15,413 bases of DNA from Clostridiales bacterium (GTDB taxonomy: Bacteria; Bacillota; Clostridia; Oscillospirales; Oscillospiraceae). Every line of letters starts with the position of its first letter. Position 1 is the first letter of the stretch. The DNA lies in assembly GCA_029098065.1 (NCBI GenBank), contig JAQXNP010000102.1:1-15413 (forward strand), in the 5' to 3' direction. A program made the translations under genes and the position numbers. Of the stretch, positions 13,002 through 15,413 are shown piece by piece. The notes below the pieces were generated by a model. It saw nothing but the letters and a program-made list of their open reading frames with translations. It did no database searches and was not told where the DNA came from.

Positions 13002-13567
13002 AAGAGCTGGCCCTCTATTTTCTGGATATCGTGAAAAACTCCACCGCCGCGGGTGCAAAGCAGGTGGAGCTCACCCTGACCGAGAATGAGAGACAGACCC
13101 TCACTGTGGTGATTGCTGACAACGGAAAGGGAATGTCCCCGGAACTGCTGGCCACGGTGGTGGATCCGTTCACCACCAGCCGGACCACCCGAAAGGTGGG
13201 AATGGGGATCCCGCTCTATCGAATGGCGGCCGAGCAGACCGGCGGCACGATGTCCATCGAGAGCGCATTGGGCGTGGGTACCACAGTCACCGCGGTATTT
13301 CACCTGGATCATATCGACTGCCCGCCCATGGGGGATCTGCCCGGAGCGGCCGCAATGATGATCCAGGGCAGCCCTGACATCGACTTTGTTCTCACCCACA
13401 GCGTACCGGGAGGGGAATATACCCTGGATACCCGCCAGCTGAGGCAGATCCTGGGACCAGACGTTCCTCTCAGCGCGCCGGAAGTCTTTCTGTGGGTGCA
13501 GGACTATCTGGCAGAACAGGAAAAGAACCTGAACGCCGTCTCGTCCGGACGGCAGGAGAAGGAGTGA
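12998..13567 (+). CDS. Stand-alone GHKL ATP-binding protein of the hydrogenase operon
   Basis: This 189-residue protein holds only a histidine-kinase-type ATPase domain, with no phosphoacceptor His domain. Visible boxes are the N box DIVKNSTAAGAKQVEL (Asn14), the G1 box DNGKGM (41-46), KVGMGIPLYRMAAEQTGG (66-83) and GVGTTV (92-97). An extension of about 85 residues follows, without a motif I know. Such proteins sit inside clostridial bifurcating-hydrogenase operons between the NuoE and HndB genes; their role is unproved. ATG 12998 overlaps the preceding stop (ATGA). It might act as a kinase or anti-sigma-like switch, or in enzyme assembly; nothing in the sequence decides. Confidence 0.87.
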   Translation: MKELALYFLDIVKNSTAAGAKQVELTLTENERQTLTVVIADNGKGMSPELLATVVDPFTTSRTTRKVGMGIPLYRMAAEQTGGTMSIESALGVGTTVTAVFHLDHIDCPPMGDLPGAAAMMIQGSPDIDFVLTHSVPGGEYTLDTRQLRQILGPDVPLSAPEVFLWVQDYLAEQEKNLNAVSSGRQEKE

Positions 13568-13573
13568 ATCGAG

Positions 13574-13942
13574 TTGAAGAGCCTGGAAGAACTGAAAGCC
13601 ATCCGGGAACACATGAAGCGGCAGATGGACCTGCGGGACCAGAGCAGCGATAACATCCGGGTGGCCGTGGGTATGGCTACCTGCGGCATCGCCGCCGGCG
13701 CCAAGCCGGTGCTGTCCGCTTTTTTGGAAGAAGTGGAAAAGCTGGGCCTGCGCAATGTGACGGTCACGCAGACCGGGTGTATCGGCGTGTGCCGGCTGGA
13801 GCCCATCGTGGAGATCTACGTCCCCGGTGAGGAGAAGGTCACCTATGTGAAGATGAAGCCGGAAATGGTCCCCGAGATCGTACAGGAGCACCTGGTAAAT
13901 CACCGGGTGGTCGAAAAGTACACCATCGGGGCCGCTGAATAA
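13574..13942 (+). CDS. hndB: HndB-like thioredoxin-fold ferredoxin-like protein
   Basis: This 122-residue protein resembles HndB of NADP-reducing hydrogenase: MATCGIAAGAKPVLSAFLEE (34-53) and TQTGCIGVCRLEPIVEIYVPG (66-86). Only three cysteines are present (37, 69, 73), where a classic [2Fe-2S] thioredoxin-like ferredoxin has four, so cluster binding is uncertain; HndB relatives I recall share this pattern. The start is TTG at 13574 with GAAGGAG about 11 bases upstream. The next in-frame Met (residue 14) would remove the SLEELKAIREH segment that is usual for HndB, so TTG is preferred. The gap to the previous gene is six bases. Confidence 0.87.
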   Translation: MKSLEELKAIREHMKRQMDLRDQSSDNIRVAVGMATCGIAAGAKPVLSAFLEEVEKLGLRNVTVTQTGCIGVCRLEPIVEIYVPGEEKVTYVKMKPEMVPEIVQEHLVNHRVVEKYTIGAAE

Positions 13943-13954
13943 GGAGGTGGGGAC

Positions 13955-15295
13955 ATGAATCAGATCCGCTGCCATGTCATGGTCTGCTGCGGCACGGGGT
14001 GCAGCAGCTCCGACAGCCCGAAGATCATTGAAGCCTTTGAGCGGGAGCTGAAGGCCAACGATCTGGAACAGGAGGTCCGGGTCGTCCGTACCGGCTGCTT
14101 CGGCCTGTGTACCAGAGGTCCCATCGTCATGATCCTCCCCGACGGAGTGTGCTACAACCAGGTGAGCCCCGGCGATGTGCGTGAGATTGTCCAGGAGCAT
14201 CTCCTCAAGGGCCGTGTGGTGGAGCGCCTCCTTCGGACAGAAACGGAGACCGGGGAAAAGGTCACCTCCCTGTCCGAGACCCAGTTTTATAAGCATCAGC
14301 AGCGCATCGTACTGCGCAACTGCGGCGTCATCGATCCTGAATCCATTGACGAGTACATCGGCGTAGACGGCTATCTGGCTCTGTCCAATATCCTGGAAAA
14401 CCACGTGGAACCCCAGAAAATTGTGGATGCCATCAAGCAGAGCGGCCTGCGGGGCCGCGGCGGCGCCGGCTTCCCCACGGGCAACAAGTGGCAGTTTACC
14501 AAAGATGCCGTCAGCCCCGACGGAGTCAAGTACGTCTGCTGCAACGCCGACGAGGGCGATCCCGGCGCGTTCATGGACCGGGCGGTTCTGGAGGGCGATC
14601 CCTTCTCCGTGCTGGAGGCCATGGCCATCGCCGGCTACGCCGTGGGCGCCCACCAGGGCTACATCTACGTCCGCGCCGAGTACCCCATCGCCGTCAAGCG
14701 CCTGCAGATCGCCATCGACCAGGCCCATGAGTACGGTCTGCTGGGCGAGAACATCTTTGACTCCGGATTCGACTTCGACATCGAGCTGCGCCTGGGCGCC
14801 GGCGCCTTCGTCTGCGGCGAGGAGACCGCCCTGATGACCTCCATCGAGGGCCACCGGGGCGAGCCCCGTCCCCGTCCTCCCTTCCCGGCGGTGAAGGGCC
14901 TGTTCCAGCGTCCCACCCTGCTCAACAACGTGGAGACCTACGCCAACATCACCTGGATTCTGAACAACGGTCCCGAGGCCTTTGCCGCCATCGGCACCCC
15001 CAAGTCCACCGGCACCAAGGTCTTCGCCCTGGGCGGCAAGATCACCAACACCGGCCTGGTGGAGATCCCCATGGGCACTCCCCTGCGCACCATCATCGAG
15101 GATATCGGCGGCGGCGTGCCCAACGGGAAAAAGTTCAAAGCCGCCCAGACCGGCGGCCCGTCCGGCGGCTGTATTCCCGCCTCCCTCATCGACACTCCCA
15201 TCGACTATGATTCTCTGGCAGCCATCGGCTCCATGATGGGTTCTGGTGGTCTCATCGTCATGGATGAGGACAACTGCATGGTGGACATCGCCTAA
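13955..15295 (+). CDS. hydB: HydB/NuoF/HndC-type flavoprotein subunit, cut by an in-frame stop
   Basis: This frame gives 446 residues and then TAA (15293-15295). Domains in order: an N-terminal thioredoxin-like [2Fe-2S] domain (Cys12, Cys16, Cys48, Cys52); the NADH/FMN-binding NuoF core, with GLRGRGGAGFPTGNKW near residue 168 and NADEGDPGAFMDR near 196; GAGAFVCGEETAL; and an SLBB region ending MGSGGLIVMDEDNCMVDIA. Related proteins continue with KFFLEF and a C-terminal CGxCxPCRxG iron-sulfur region plus ferredoxin domains. Here the Lys codon position is TAA, while the same frame continues with that very sequence to the window end. The product would lack its C-terminal cluster. AAGGAGGTGGGGAC precedes ATG. 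It is a nonsense mutation, a sequencing error or, less likely, readthrough. Confidence 0.88.
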   Translation: MNQIRCHVMVCCGTGCSSSDSPKIIEAFERELKANDLEQEVRVVRTGCFGLCTRGPIVMILPDGVCYNQVSPGDVREIVQEHLLKGRVVERLLRTETETGEKVTSLSETQFYKHQQRIVLRNCGVIDPESIDEYIGVDGYLALSNILENHVEPQKIVDAIKQSGLRGRGGAGFPTGNKWQFTKDAVSPDGVKYVCCNADEGDPGAFMDRAVLEGDPFSVLEAMAIAGYAVGAHQGYIYVRAEYPIAVKRLQIAIDQAHEYGLLGENIFDSGFDFDIELRLGAGAFVCGEETALMTSIEGHRGEPRPRPPFPAVKGLFQRPTLLNNVETYANITWILNNGPEAFAAIGTPKSTGTKVFALGGKITNTGLVEIPMGTPLRTIIEDIGGGVPNGKKFKAAQTGGPSGGCIPASLIDTPIDYDSLAAIGSMMGSGGLIVMDEDNCMVDIA

Positions 15296-15413
15296 TTCTT
15301 CCTGGAGTTATGTGTGGACGAATCCTGCGGCAAGTGCTCCCCCTGCCGGATCGGCACCAAGCGCCTTTATGACTTGCTGTGCAAGATCACCGACGGCAAG
15401 GGCACCCTGGAGG
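15296..15413 (+). pseudogene. hydB: Continuation of the hydB frame beyond the stop, truncated by window end
   Basis: In the same frame as the gene before it, this reads FFLELCVDESCGKCSPCRIG and onward for 39 codons with no further stop. SCGKCSPCRIG is the expected NuoF/HydB [4Fe-4S] block. The frame and motif are intact, so decay, if any, is recent. An in-frame GTG (15314-15316) lies six bases after GGAG (15304-15307) and could allow restart as a separate polypeptide. The rest of the gene lies outside the window. Confidence 0.85.

Noticed and set aside
12992..14854. A 620-codon minus-strand open frame opposite the hydrogenase genes.
   Set aside because: It is antisense to four well-supported plus-strand genes and has no motif.

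Overview
The window looks like chromosomal DNA from a GC-rich, strictly anaerobic gut Firmicute, probably a Clostridia member of the Oscillospiraceae (Flavonifractor/Intestinimonas-like). That placement is inferred from AGGAGG-type ribosome binding sites, TTGnnn-N17-TAtAcT-type promoters, a 2-hydroxyacyl-CoA dehydratase with its activator, and an electron-bifurcating [FeFe]-hydrogenase operon. It rests on gene content and memory of these families, not on a database search.

Layout. (1) 1-338: a plus-strand tRNA array, Lys(UUU, 5' end cut off) - Thr(UGU) - Gln(UUG) - Lys(UUU). (2) 339-679: no gene. It holds two copies of a hairpin repeat with the same 10-base loop, a 13-bp palindrome between them, and the terminator of the next operon. 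(3) 680-2376, minus: both subunits of an aconitase-X (AcnX) dehydratase. (4) 2442-5658: an atypical M14 succinylglutamate desuccinylase/aspartoacylase-like protein (plus), a HerA/DUF853 ATPase (minus) and a lipoprotein with a complete barnase-type RNase active site (plus). (5) 5753-9474, minus: a four-gene operon encoding a VOC/epimerase-like protein, the dehydratase activator (HgdC type) and the two dehydratase subunits (HgdA and HgdB types). (6) 9698-11173, plus: a large, divergently transcribed HTH protein that may regulate that operon. (7) 11317-15413, plus: a DRTGG-domain protein and a PHP-domain protein, then the hydrogenase operon: NuoE/HydC-like, a stand-alone GHKL ATPase, an HndB-like protein and HydB/NuoF, which runs towards the window end.

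How the genes work together. The activator uses ATP to drive one electron into the two-subunit dehydratase, which removes water from a 2-hydroxyacyl-CoA. This step normally sits in an amino- or hydroxy-acid fermentation, and the substrate cannot be read from the window. The hydrogenase would reoxidise NADH and reduced ferredoxin as H2, a plausible partner in the same metabolism.

Most striking observations. The hydB-like frame is cut by an in-frame TAA at 15293-15295, just before its C-terminal iron-sulfur region, while the frame beyond stays open and recognisable to the window end. The hairpin repeats after the tRNA array keep an identical loop while their stems differ. The barnase-like lipoprotein has every catalytic residue but no visible inhibitor gene. 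The M14-like protein has Arg where a zinc-binding His is expected.
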